The position numbers and the translations under genes were made by a program. Positions 36,645 through 45,256 of a stretch of 64,000 nucleotides of DNA are shown piece by piece. The DNA comes from Roseitranquillus sediminis (GTDB taxonomy: Bacteria; Pseudomonadota; Alphaproteobacteria; Rhodobacterales; Rhodobacteraceae): contig NZ_JAFFOB010000018.1 of assembly GCF_016918935.1 (NCBI RefSeq), forward strand, positions 1-64,000. Reading direction: 5' to 3'. The notes beneath the pieces were generated by a model. It was not told where the DNA came from and did no database searches. It saw nothing but the letters and a program-made list of their open reading frames with translations. Position 1 is the first letter of the stretch. Every line of letters begins with the position of its first letter.

Positions 36645-37823
36645 TCAGCTGGACGCGAACTTCAGCAACTTGATTGCGGCAAAGTCGCTGACGTCACCGC
36701 CGACCCTCTTTGTCGCGTAGAAAAGGACGTGCGGCTTGGCCGAGAAGGGATCGCGCAAGATGCGGAGATCAGGCCGCTCTGCGATAGTGTATCCCGCGTC
36801 GAAGTCGCCGAACGCGATTGCGGCGGCGCCGTCAGTCATATCCGGCATGTCTTCGGCGACAGTGACCGGATAACCCATGAGACGCGCCGGTTCGCCGGCA
36901 GCGAGCCCGTCTGACCAGATGAAGCGGCCGTCCGCGTCCTTGAGCTTGCGGACCGCACCCGTCGTCTTGGAGTTCATCACGAAAGTGCCATTCGCCCGGT
37001 ACCGCGCGCCCAGCGAGTAGACAAGGTCGACGATCTTGTCGCCCGGATCGGTCCCGAAGTCTCCTGCAGCACCGGTTGCGATGTAGCCGAGCGAGCCCCA
37101 GCTCCAGTCATCGTTGTCGACCATCGGTCGGTGCAGGAAGCCCGTCGGCTTCTCAATCCCGTCGCCGAGGATGAAGGCGGCAGCCTCGGCACGAGCGAAC
37201 TTCTCTGCGATGCGCTCCGCAAGCCAGCCCTCTATGTCGAACGCGGCATCGTCCAGCAGCCGCTGCGACGCCTTGGGAAGCGCGCTGAGTTCGTGCAGGG
37301 GGATCGAGATCCGCTCGATCGCGGGGGTGTCTGTCTCAGGCAGCATTCCGCTTTCGGTCGCCCAGCCGGAGCCTAGATCCGCATGATCCACCAGCACGTC
37401 GTAGGTGGTGGACTCGACCGTCACGACATTCGCGATCCGGCGGATCGACGCAGCGCTGTGCAGGACCGAGCGGATGTTGTCCGCCGTCTGCGGGTCGACG
37501 AGGTAACCGCCTTCGGCCGCGACTGCGGTGTTCATTGCCTTACTTTCGACGACCAGTCCGCGCAATGCATCGTCGTCACCCGACCGGACGTAGGACTCGA
37601 ACGCCTTCTTGTGAGGCACTTCGGCTTCCGCCGCCGTGGCGAGAACGGGGCGGCGGAGTTGGGTGGACTTTCGATCCAGCATTGTCAGTCGCTCTTCCTG
37701 TTGTTGAAGCTTCAGCGTGATGTCCTGCATGAGTCGTCCGAGTGCGGACTTTACTTCGTCGGCGGTGCCGGGCCCTGCGGGCACAACCGCACCGCCCCGA
37801 GCCTTGATCTCGGGTCTATTCAT
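36645..37823 (-). CDS. GTA major capsid protein, HK97 fold (orfg5)
   Basis: A 392-residue HK97-type capsid protein: an N-terminal coiled-coil scaffold-like region (about 20-55, LQQQEERLTMLDRK) and the shell domain from about 75 (KKAFESYVRSGDD; GGYLVDPQTADNIRSVL; FIWSDGLAAGEPARLMGYPV). The N-terminal part is expected to be removed by the neighbouring protease. Confidence 0.92.
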   Translation of the reverse strand: MNRPEIKARGGAVVPAGPGTADEVKSALGRLMQDITLKLQQQEERLTMLDRKSTQLRRPVLATAAEAEVPHKKAFESYVRSGDDDALRGLVVESKAMNTAVAAEGGYLVDPQTADNIRSVLHSAASIRRIANVVTVESTTYDVLVDHADLGSGWATESGMLPETDTPAIERISIPLHELSALPKASQRLLDDAAFDIEGWLAERIAEKFARAEAAAFILGDGIEKPTGFLHRPMVDNDDWSWGSLGYIATGAAGDFGTDPGDKIVDLVYSLGARYRANGTFVMNSKTTGAVRKLKDADGRFIWSDGLAAGEPARLMGYPVTVAEDMPDMTDGAAAIAFGDFDAGYTIAERPDLRILRDPFSAKPHVLFYATKRVGGDVSDFAAIKLLKFASS

Positions 37824-37856
37824 GACTGCTCCTGTAGTGGTGGGTGGTCCGCCGCC

Positions 37857-38417
37857 TCAGTGCGAGGCCAGCATCCGGCGCGCATCTTCGATGGCTGCGG
37901 CCAGTTCGTGCAGGGTGGTGGTGTCGGGCCTGTCGCCCATCGCATCGACCCTGGCGTCAATGTGCATCGGGAAGGTCACCAAGGAGACCTCCCACAGATC
38001 AAGCTCGGACAACAGACGCCGGCCCCGCCCGTCCCGTACGGACTTTCGGGTCCGATAGCCGATGGAGAGCCCGTCGATAGCGCCGGCTTCGATCAGCGCC
38101 GCCGCCTCCCGCGCCCGTGCGATCTCGGACAGCAGGCGACCTGAAACGTAGAGGCCGCGCTCGTCCTCCCTCACCTCGTCCCAGACACCGATTGGTTGCG
38201 CAGGGTCGTGCTGCCAGAGCATCTTCACCGTCCGGCGCGTCCGCGCCATATCCTGCAGCGAGCGCGAGTAGGCGCCGCGTGCAACCACGTCACCACCCTG
38301 ATCGGTCTTCTCAAAGACTGAGGCATAGCCTTCGATGCGCGTGCCATTCGTGACCGTCAGGCAGGACTTGCCCTGACAGAACTTGTGCTCGAGTGGCCCA
38401 CTAGCTTCATCAATCAT
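37857..38417 (-). CDS. GTA prohead protease, HK97 family (orfg4)
   Basis: A 186-residue HK97-type serine protease: IEGYASVFEKTDQGGDVVARGAYS, MLWQHDPAQPIGVW (His), GLSIGYRT (Ser) and LWEVSLVTFPM are the family blocks. The ATG at 38417 overlaps the portal stop by 8 bp. The small orfg3.5 gene seen between portal and protease in RcGTA has no room here. Confidence 0.9.
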   Translation of the reverse strand: MIDEASGPLEHKFCQGKSCLTVTNGTRIEGYASVFEKTDQGGDVVARGAYSRSLQDMARTRRTVKMLWQHDPAQPIGVWDEVREDERGLYVSGRLLSEIARAREAAALIEAGAIDGLSIGYRTRKSVRDGRGRRLLSELDLWEVSLVTFPMHIDARVDAMGDRPDTTTLHELAAAIEDARRMLASH

Positions 38418-39615
38418 CCTCGTCGTCTCCGGGTTGTTGTTCGTCTCCGTCGTCGGCCCGGCGTGGCAGGCCGAGCAGTGCGCGCTTCTCCGCGTCGGAG
38501 AGGAAGTCCGCTTCCGACACGCGCCGCCACTGCGCGTCGCGCTCGGTCGCAAGGGCTGGGACCTGATCGAGGTCCGGCCGCAGCTCGACGTACTCGCCGG
38601 TGTACTCCGCCAGCCATTGCGAAACGGCGGATGTGACCCGCGCCGCCAGCGGAAGGACCGTCAGGCGATAAAAGGCCCTGTTTGCCTCCTGATAATTGGC
38701 GTAGGTCGCGTCGCCCGGAATGCCGAGCAACATCGGAGGCACGCCGAACGCCAGCGCGATCTCGCGCGCGGCCGCCTCCTTGGTCTGGTGGAACTCCATG
38801 TCGGAGGGTGAGAAGCCCATCGGTTTCCAGTCTAGACCGCCTTCAAGCAGCATGGGCCGCCCTGCGTTCATCGCGCCCTGGTGCTGGGTCTGCAGCTCTT
38901 CGAGCAGTCTCTCATACTGCTCATTGGTCAGCGTCCCCTGCCCCTCTGAACCGCTGTAGACTATCGCTCCCGAAGGACGCGCTGCGTTCTCCAGCAGTGC
39001 CCGCGACCACCGCGTCGCATTGTTGTGCACGTCCAGTGCCTGTGCCGCCGCCTGGAGCGGCGAGAGGCCGTAGTGATCGTTTTGAGGATGGAAGCTGCGG
39101 ATATGGCAGATTGCCGGCGGCCCCTCCACGAGGTCGAAGCGATGCTTCCGCGCCCCGACGGCGTACTCGTAGGCAATCGGCCAGCCGTCGTCGCCGGGGA
39201 TGATGCTCATCCTGTCCGAACGCAGGACGTGAAGCTCCGCCGGCATGCCGGGCTCCGCACCAGCGGCTTCGAGATACCCGTCCCCGGAGAGAAGCAGATG
39301 GCCATAAAGCGCCTCGAAGAGTTCGGCCTTGCCCTGGATCGGATTGGGCCGCCGGATCAGCGACAGCACCGCATGATCCTCGTAGCGTCGGTCTCCGTCC
39401 TGAAGGACCAGCGGCAGCGCCGCCGCCGCCTCGGCGATCAGCCTCACCGAACGATAGCCGACGGGGTTCGCGAGAAATCCTGAGCGTGTGAGCGAGATCG
39501 TGTCCCTAGCGCTCCAGGCACGGCGGCCCATGGTCTGATAGGCGATCAGCGCGCCCGTCGCCGATCGCTTCGTCGCTTCGGGCGCCTCCGCCTTGCGTCG
39601 AAGGAAATCAAACAT
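38410..39615 (-). CDS. GTA portal protein (orfg3)
   Basis: A 401-residue HK97-family portal: MGRRAWSARDTISLTRSGF near the start, NPVGYRSVRLIAEAAA, FHPQNDHYGLSPLQAAAQAL, and IALAFGVPPMLLGIPGDATY. The C-terminus is acidic (DDGDEQQPGDDEDD). The portal forms the dodecameric DNA gate of the head. 118 bp separate it from the terminase gene. Confidence 0.92.
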   Translation of the reverse strand: MFDFLRRKAEAPEATKRSATGALIAYQTMGRRAWSARDTISLTRSGFLANPVGYRSVRLIAEAAAALPLVLQDGDRRYEDHAVLSLIRRPNPIQGKAELFEALYGHLLLSGDGYLEAAGAEPGMPAELHVLRSDRMSIIPGDDGWPIAYEYAVGARKHRFDLVEGPPAICHIRSFHPQNDHYGLSPLQAAAQALDVHNNATRWSRALLENAARPSGAIVYSGSEGQGTLTNEQYERLLEELQTQHQGAMNAGRPMLLEGGLDWKPMGFSPSDMEFHQTKEAAAREIALAFGVPPMLLGIPGDATYANYQEANRAFYRLTVLPLAARVTSAVSQWLAEYTGEYVELRPDLDQVPALATERDAQWRRVSEADFLSDAEKRALLGLPRRADDGDEQQPGDDEDD

Positions 39616-39733
39616 GTGGTGTTCGCTCCTTGGTTGGGTCGTTCAGGACGCGCGAGCGGGCGCGTTGAGAAGGCGCTCGGGCGGAACCCGCGCGATGGAG
39701 TGGCTTTGCTCGGACCACATCAGTGTCAGAAGT

Positions 39734-41077
39734 TCAGAGGAGGCGTACGCGCGGTCGGCGCCAGTGCGCAGCAGGTTCGATCATCAGATCGTGCAGTGCC
39801 CAGACGAGTGCGTCGACGCGGTCGGGACTGCCCTTGCCCCTATAGCCGCTGGACGTCATCCGGCACATCTGATCCTCAAGGTCGCCTAGACCGCGCATGT
39901 GCTTCACGCGACCCTGCTCGTAGAGCGCGGCGACCGGCTCAGCTCGCGCCGTCTTGCCCCGCGAGGCCCGGACGCTTCTGTAAGGCACCATCGGGTCGAT
40001 CTGCCGGATCACGGTTTCCACCAGCTCACCGCCCTGGTTCACCTCGGCCACCATCCTGTCGGCTCCGTGCCGTTCCATGGCGGCAGTGGCCGCCTCTGCC
40101 CAAGCCGTCGGCGATGAGGCTGTCACACTGGCATCTTCCAACACGACAGCCCGCCATTCCTGCGGCTGACCCTCTGTCCGAGCCCCTGCGACGATGATGC
40201 CGCACTCATCGGAGCCCGAGTGGCCGGTGACGGGCGGATCGACCGCGACCACGATCCGCGTCAGCGGGCCCGGTTCGTCCACGCGCAGGCTCTCCACCAT
40301 CGAGGTCGTCCAGAGGGCGCCTTCGACATCCTCGAGCAGCACTCCTTCGAGCTCCTGCCGCCCCAACCGCGTTCCGGCGTAGCGCGCCTTCACCTCGCGC
40401 AGGAAGCTTTCCGCCAGGTTCGCGCGGTTGGCCTCTGTAGCGGCATGGGTGATGACGGTCGACTGGCTCTCGAGGATCTGCCTTAGGATCGCACTGTTGC
40501 GAGGCGTCGTGGTAACCACCTGACGGGGACGATCTCCAAGTCTCATGCCGAACTGAAGCATGTTCCATGTCTCCTCGGCCTTCTTCCACTTTGCCAGCTC
40601 GTCCGCCCACGCCGCGTCGAACTGCGGTCCCCGAAGGCTTTCAGGGTCGTGCGCGGAGAAGGCCTGCGCCGTCGCGCCATTCGGCCAGACAAGGCGCCGG
40701 CGACTCGCCTCCCAGACCGGCCGACGGTCGGGGGGTGAGCAGGCGAGGATGCCGCTGTCGCCGAAGATCATCACCTCGCGGACTTGGTCGATCGTCTCCC
40801 CGACCAGTGCCACACGGCGCGCCTTGCCGAAATCAAGAGGTTTTGACCCCTCGACCATAGCGCGGACCCATTCCGCACCGGCGCGCGTCTTGCCGGCCCC
40901 GCGACCACCTAGGATGACCCATGTAAACCACTCGCCTTCGGGTGGCAGCTGGTGCGGGAGCGCCCAGAACTCGAACATGAAGGGCAGCGCCATCAGCGTC
41001 TGCTCGGTCAGCCCGTCCAGGAACTCATTCTGCAGCTCGGGCGGCTCTGAGGCGATCCAGGCGGCGCCCGATCTCAT
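39734..41077 (-). CDS. GTA large terminase (orfg2)
   Basis: A 447-residue terminase from the chosen start. The ATPase has Walker A GGRGAGKT (57-64) and Walker B AAWADE (Asp-Glu at 159-160); the RNase H-like nuclease follows with VAVDPPVTG near 280. It packages headfuls of host DNA. The frame is open to 41191, but MRSGAAW at 41077 gives an N-terminus like that of other GTA terminases and overlaps orfg1 by about 50 bp. Confidence 0.9.
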   Translation of the reverse strand: MRSGAAWIASEPPELQNEFLDGLTEQTLMALPFMFEFWALPHQLPPEGEWFTWVILGGRGAGKTRAGAEWVRAMVEGSKPLDFGKARRVALVGETIDQVREVMIFGDSGILACSPPDRRPVWEASRRRLVWPNGATAQAFSAHDPESLRGPQFDAAWADELAKWKKAEETWNMLQFGMRLGDRPRQVVTTTPRNSAILRQILESQSTVITHAATEANRANLAESFLREVKARYAGTRLGRQELEGVLLEDVEGALWTTSMVESLRVDEPGPLTRIVVAVDPPVTGHSGSDECGIIVAGARTEGQPQEWRAVVLEDASVTASSPTAWAEAATAAMERHGADRMVAEVNQGGELVETVIRQIDPMVPYRSVRASRGKTARAEPVAALYEQGRVKHMRGLGDLEDQMCRMTSSGYRGKGSPDRVDALVWALHDLMIEPAAHWRRPRVRLL

Positions 41078-41354
41078 CTCTTGCGGCGTTGAAGTCGAGA
41101 GCGACGGCGTGTACGACGCCGGTGTCCCGTCGAAGCTGGTCCTCAATTTTCTTCCTTTCATCGAAGAAGGTCTGCATCGCCTTGCGGACATCCGTCGCCG
41201 TCTGCTGAACCTCGGTCCGCGCGCCGAGATCGCCGCTCTCGATCCTTTGGATCAGTGCGCCGAGCGCCTGAATCGCGCGTTCGTAATGGGCTTCGGTCTG
41301 CCTCAGGATATCCGATGCAGATCCCTCGCTTCCAAAGGAGGGGCTTGGCTGCAT
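41025..41354 (-). CDS. GTA small terminase (orfg1)
   Basis: A 109-residue, almost entirely helical and charged protein (ALIQRIESGDLGARTEVQQ; TFFDERKKIEDQLRRD). This matches gp1, the small terminase subunit of RcGTA. It is the first gene of the cluster and overlaps orfg2. GGAAAA before the ATG is only a weak ribosome binding site. Confidence 0.8.
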   Translation of the reverse strand: MQPSPSFGSEGSASDILRQTEAHYERAIQALGALIQRIESGDLGARTEVQQTATDVRKAMQTFFDERKKIEDQLRRDTGVVHAVALDFNAARDEIGRRLDRLRAARAAE

Positions 41355-41395
41355 TGCTGGTTTTCCGTCTGTCGCGGTGATCGGAAGCTGGAATC
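41355..41395 (-). promoter_or_regulatory. Likely leader and promoter zone of the gene transfer agent cluster
   Basis: The gap between the mltG terminator and the orfg1 ATG is the only place for a promoter dedicated to the GTA genes; the promoter may extend upstream into the hairpin and to 41505. I see no convincing -35/-10 pair. An activator-dependent promoter is expected, because GTA genes are switched on in a small part of the population in R. capsulatus. Confidence 0.4.
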
Positions 41396-41426
41396 AAAAA
41401 CGGCCGCAGGCTTTCGCCCCGGCCGT
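41396..41426 (-). terminator. Rho-independent terminator after mltG
   Basis: On the minus strand ACGGCCG and CGGCCGT pair (41420-41426 with 41400-41406), with a smaller inner pairing, followed directly by TTTTTG. It insulates the GTA cluster from mltG/fabF transcripts. Confidence 0.75.
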
Positions 41427-41505
41427 TGACCCAGTTTTCCCATCTTGCAGCGAGATATACCTGCAAGCGTTCGGCGAGTCAAGCGCTAAACTTGCAGTTG
41501 CGCAG

Positions 41506-42660
41506 CTATTGACCCGCCTGCTCCGCCTCGATCTCACGCCACCGTGCGACGTTGGCGTTGTGCTCCTCCAGCGTCTCGGCAAAGGCGTGGCCGCCGGATC
41601 CGTCCGCCACGAAGTAGCGATAATTGGTATCTGCCGGATTCAGTGCCGCCTGTATGCTGGCGAGACCGGGATTGGCGATCGGCGTCGGCGGCAAGCCATC
41701 GATGACGTAAGTATTGTAGGGCGTTGCAGCGTCCAGTTCGCTTCGCCGAAGACCCCGCCCCAGCGCGCCTTCTCCGCCCGTGATGCCATAGATCACCGTG
41801 GGGTCCGTCTGCAGCCGCATCCCCTCGCGCAGGCGGTTCACAAAGACGGACGCAACCTGCTCGCGTTCCTCCGGCACCCCGGTCTCCTTCTCGACAATCG
41901 AGGCGAGAACCAGCGCCTCTTCCGGCGATCCGATAGGCAGATCTGCGGCTCGCTCCCGCCAAGCCGCTTCCAGCCGGTCGGCCTGCAGGCTCCGCATCCG
42001 CTCGACCAGCTCCTGCCGGTCGGCGCCGACCTCGACCTCATAGCTCTCGGGCGCCAGCGATCCTTCCGGGGGAAGCTCTGTCACTTCGCCTTGCAGGAAA
42101 TCAACCTCTTCGAGCGCCTGCACCACCTGCGCCACGGTGACGCCCTCGGCCGCGGCCACGCGATAGCGCGTGTCGTCCAGCTCCCGCGCCGCGCGATATG
42201 CCTCCGGCGCCTCCTCGCTATCCGGCTCGAACTCTGCAGAAACGGCGAACCTGTTGCTCGCGACGTCCAGCTCCCGCACCTGCACGCTCTCGGATGTCAC
42301 GCCGATGCGGAAGACGACCTCGGTACCGCACGTGCTCTGGCCGCCTCGCGTCACGATATCGACGATCTCGGACATCGATGCTCCTGCGGGCACCAGGAAG
42401 CTCCCGGCCTTCAGCTCCTGCGACTTGTCCGTGTAGTCGGCCCCGATCCGGAAGATCGGCGCGCTGCTGACGGCGCCGCGCCCCTCGAGCTCCCTCGATA
42501 CCGCGCCCATGTTGGAGCCGCTCTCGACGCGGAGGCAAATCGCCTCGGCCAGCGGACCCGGCTCACTGTACTGCGCACGCCCCCAGACGACGATGCCGCT
42601 CATCACGGCAAGAGCGACCACTCCCAGCGTGAGCGCGTTCGACGCGATATGACGCCACAT
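41506..42660 (-). CDS. mltG: Endolytic murein transglycosylase MltG
   Basis: A 384-residue YceG/MltG protein: one N-terminal membrane helix (about 8-27), an extracytoplasmic LysM-like part, and the catalytic block LASIVEKETGVPEE (catalytic Glu) followed by FVNRLREGMRLQTDPTVIYG, and PYNTYVIDGLPPTPIANPG. It cuts nascent glycan strands. The ATG shares a base with the fabF stop, so the two are translationally coupled. Confidence 0.93.
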   Translation of the reverse strand: MWRHIASNALTLGVVALAVMSGIVVWGRAQYSEPGPLAEAICLRVESGSNMGAVSRELEGRGAVSSAPIFRIGADYTDKSQELKAGSFLVPAGASMSEIVDIVTRGGQSTCGTEVVFRIGVTSESVQVRELDVASNRFAVSAEFEPDSEEAPEAYRAARELDDTRYRVAAAEGVTVAQVVQALEEVDFLQGEVTELPPEGSLAPESYEVEVGADRQELVERMRSLQADRLEAAWRERAADLPIGSPEEALVLASIVEKETGVPEEREQVASVFVNRLREGMRLQTDPTVIYGITGGEGALGRGLRRSELDAATPYNTYVIDGLPPTPIANPGLASIQAALNPADTNYRYFVADGSGGHAFAETLEEHNANVARWREIEAEQAGQ

Positions 42661-43922
42661 CAGTCGGCCAGCCGCGACAGGATCAGAGAGGCGTTGGTGC
42701 CGCCGAAGCCGAACGAGTTCGACAGAACCACGTCGACCTGCCTCTCACGCTTGACGTTCGGCGCGAGGTCGAGCCGCGGCATCACCGCCGGCTCGTCCAA
42801 GTTGATCGTCGGCGGAGCGACGTTGTCGCGGATCGCGAGGGTGCAGAAGATCGCCTCGACCGCGCCCGCGGCCCCGAGGAGGTGGCCAATGGACGACTTG
42901 GTCGACGTCATTGTCGCCTTATCCGCCGCTTCGCCCATCAGCCGTTCGACCGCACCGAGCTCGATCGTATCCGCCATCGTGGATGTGCCGTGGGCGTTGA
43001 TGTAGTCGATGTCTCCCGGCTCCATCTGGGCGCTCCTCAGAGCCGCTCGCATAGAACGCTCCGCACCTTCGCCATTCTCGGACGGAGCGGTGATGTGGTA
43101 GGCATCGCTCGACATGCCGTAGCCGCGCACCTCGGCGTAGATCTTGGCCCCGCGCGCCCGCGCGTGTTCCAGCTCCTCCAGCACGACGATACCTGCCCCC
43201 TCGCCCATCACGAAGCCATCGCGACCGACATCGTACGGACGGCTGGCCGTCTCGGGCGCGTTCCCGCGCTTGGTGGAGAGCGCCTTGCAGGCGTTGAAGC
43301 CTGCGATTCCGATCTCACTGATGGGCGATTCCGCGCCGCCCGCCACCATGACGTCGGCGTCGCCAAGCATGATCAGCCGCGCCGCGTCGCCGATCGCGTG
43401 CGCCCCGGTCGAACAGGCGGTGACGACTGCATGGTTCGGTCCCTTGAATCCGTAGCGGATCGAAACCTGCCCCGAGACCAGATTGATGAGCGCGCCCGGG
43501 ATGAAAAACGGGGATACGCGCCGCGGCCCCTTCTCCTTGATGAGAACGGCCGTGTCGGCGATTGACTCCAGACCTCCGATACCCGAGCCGATCATGACTC
43601 CGGTGCGCAGGCGGTCCTCCTCGTCTTCCGGTTTCCAGCCCGCGTCGCTGACAGCCTGCTCGGCCGCCGCCAGCCCGTACAGGATGAAGTCATCAATCTT
43701 GCGCTGTTCCTTGGGCTCCAGCCACTCGTCGGGGCGGAACGCGTCCTCCGCATCATCGCCGCGGGGAACCTCGCAGGCATAGGTGGTGGCGAGGTGGCTG
43801 GCATCAAAACGGGTGATCGTGCCCGCGCCCGACTCGCCAGCGAGCAGCCGGCGCCAAGTCGGCTCGACACCGCATGCCAGAGGCGTGACCATACCCAGAC
43901 CCGTCACCACGACTCGCCGCAT
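42660..43922 (-). CDS. fabF: 3-oxoacyl-ACP synthase II
   Basis: A 420-residue ketosynthase with active-site C170 (VTACSTGAH), H near 309 (NAHGTSTMADT) and H near 346 (SSIGHLLGAAG). It elongates acyl-ACP chains in type II fatty acid synthesis. ATG 43922 follows GAGGCAGGGCGAG and is preferred to the GTG five codons upstream. Forms the fabD-fabG-acpP-fabF-mltG series on the minus strand. Confidence 0.95.
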   Translation of the reverse strand: MRRVVVTGLGMVTPLACGVEPTWRRLLAGESGAGTITRFDASHLATTYACEVPRGDDAEDAFRPDEWLEPKEQRKIDDFILYGLAAAEQAVSDAGWKPEDEEDRLRTGVMIGSGIGGLESIADTAVLIKEKGPRRVSPFFIPGALINLVSGQVSIRYGFKGPNHAVVTACSTGAHAIGDAARLIMLGDADVMVAGGAESPISEIGIAGFNACKALSTKRGNAPETASRPYDVGRDGFVMGEGAGIVVLEELEHARARGAKIYAEVRGYGMSSDAYHITAPSENGEGAERSMRAALRSAQMEPGDIDYINAHGTSTMADTIELGAVERLMGEAADKATMTSTKSSIGHLLGAAGAVEAIFCTLAIRDNVAPPTINLDEPAVMPRLDLAPNVKRERQVDVVLSNSFGFGGTNASLILSRLAD

Positions 43923-44045
43923 CTCGCCCTGCCTCACGTCGTTGATCCTGATGGCGTGTTACACGCGGCGTCTCTGCTGCGCAATCTGCGCGCAAGCCGC
44001 GCCGGGCCCCGTCGCCGTGCAGGCGTCATGCCGCCGACCGTTGAA

Positions 44046-44075
44046 ACGAAAATGACGGCACCCGCGAGAGTGCCG
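44046..44075 (-). terminator. Terminator or attenuator between acpP and fabF
   Basis: On the minus strand CGGCAC and GTGCCG pair (44070-44075 with 44056-44061), followed by TCATTTTCG. It would let acpP be made in excess over fabF. Confidence 0.5.
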
Positions 44076-44104
44076 CCGCTCAACGCAAACCGTGGCCCGG
44101 ATGC

Positions 44105-44338
44105 CTACTGCGCGTCCTTGATGAACTTCACCGCGTCTCCGAACGTCTGGATCGTCTCGGCCGCGTCATCCGGTATCTCGATTCCGAACTCTTCCTCGAA
44201 AGCCATGACGAGCTCCACCGTGTCGAGGCTGTCTGCACCGAGGTCGTCGATGAACGAAGCGTTCTCCGTCACCTTCTCCTCCTCGACGCCCAGATGCTCG
44301 ACGACGATCTTGCGCACCCGATCTTCGATGTCGCTCAT
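44105..44338 (-). CDS. acpP: Acyl carrier protein
   Basis: A 77-residue acidic four-helix protein with the phosphopantetheine site [11 protein letters not shown] (S37). It carries all acyl intermediates of fatty acid synthesis. Its own promoter is likely in the 171-bp gap before it, and a hairpin follows. Confidence 0.97.
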   Translation of the reverse strand: MSDIEDRVRKIVVEHLGVEEEKVTENASFIDDLGADSLDTVELVMAFEEEFGIEIPDDAAETIQTFGDAVKFIKDAQ

Positions 44339-44509
44339 GTCTTGTCCTCACATTTGCCGGGATCTTCGCCCGCTGCTTTTGTCGAACGGCCTGTTGGCCT
44401 TGTCAAACCGCCATAATGGCAGGCATTTCCGGCGGCGTCGTGGACCCCGAAAAATGGTCCGCCGCCTATATCACACCGCTTGGCGAAGGCAAACGCAAAT
44501 GCCTCGCCC

Positions 44510-45247
44510 TCAGATCATCGCCATGCCGCCGTTGACGTGCAGCACGGCCCCCGTGACGTAGGCCGCCTCCGGGCTTGACAAGTAGAGCACGGCGCCCGCG
44601 ACTTCGGCGGGCGTACCCATGCGGCCCGATGGTATCTGCCGGAGTATCGCCTTCTTCTGCTCCTCGCTCAGCTTGTCCGTCATCGCCGTCTCGATGAAGC
44701 CGGGCGCGATGCAGTTCACTGTGATGCCGCGCGTCGCCACCTCGTGCGCCAGACTCTTGGACATGCCCACCATGCCGGCCTTGGCGGCTGCATAGTTAGT
44801 CTGGCCGGGATTGCCGGTCGCGCCCACTACCGAGGAGACGTTCACGATCCGCCCCCAGCGCGCCTTCATCATGCCGCGCAGCACGCCGCGGCAGAGCTTC
44901 ATCGCCGCCGTCAGATTCACCGACAGCACCGCCGCCCAATCCTCGTCCGAGAGGCGCATCAACAGGTTGTCTCGCGTCATGCCAGCGTTGTTCACCAGTA
45001 TGTCGACGCCGCCCATCGCCTCCGCGGCCTGCTTTGGCAGGGCGTCAACGGCCGCCGCGTCCGACAGGTCGCACGGCAAGACGTGCGCTCTGTCGCCGAG
45101 CCGTCCCGCCAGGTCCGCCAGCGGCCCCTCACGCGTGCCGGAAAGGCCGACCGTGGCGCCCGCTCCGTGCAGCGTCTCGGCGATGGTCGCTCCGATGCCC
45201 CCGGACGCACCGGTGACCAGTGCCTTTCGGCCGCTCAACTCGAACAT
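44510..45247 (-). CDS. fabG: 3-oxoacyl-ACP reductase
   Basis: A 245-residue short-chain dehydrogenase: TGASGGIG (12-19), NNAG (86-89), and catalytic S139, Y152 and K156 (NYAAAKAG). NADPH-dependent reduction of 3-oxoacyl-ACP. Starts 9 bp after fabD, so the two form an operon. Confidence 0.95.
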   Translation of the reverse strand: MFELSGRKALVTGASGGIGATIAETLHGAGATVGLSGTREGPLADLAGRLGDRAHVLPCDLSDAAAVDALPKQAAEAMGGVDILVNNAGMTRDNLLMRLSDEDWAAVLSVNLTAAMKLCRGVLRGMMKARWGRIVNVSSVVGATGNPGQTNYAAAKAGMVGMSKSLAHEVATRGITVNCIAPGFIETAMTDKLSEEQKKAILRQIPSGRMGTPAEVAGAVLYLSSPEAAYVTGAVLHVNGGMAMI

Positions 45248-45256
45248 GCTTCCTCC

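Noticed and set aside
26647-41354. Reading the cluster as an ordinary prophage
   Set aside because: No integrase, repressor, replication, holin or attachment site; gene order and proteins match the RcGTA family and its cysE neighbourhood.
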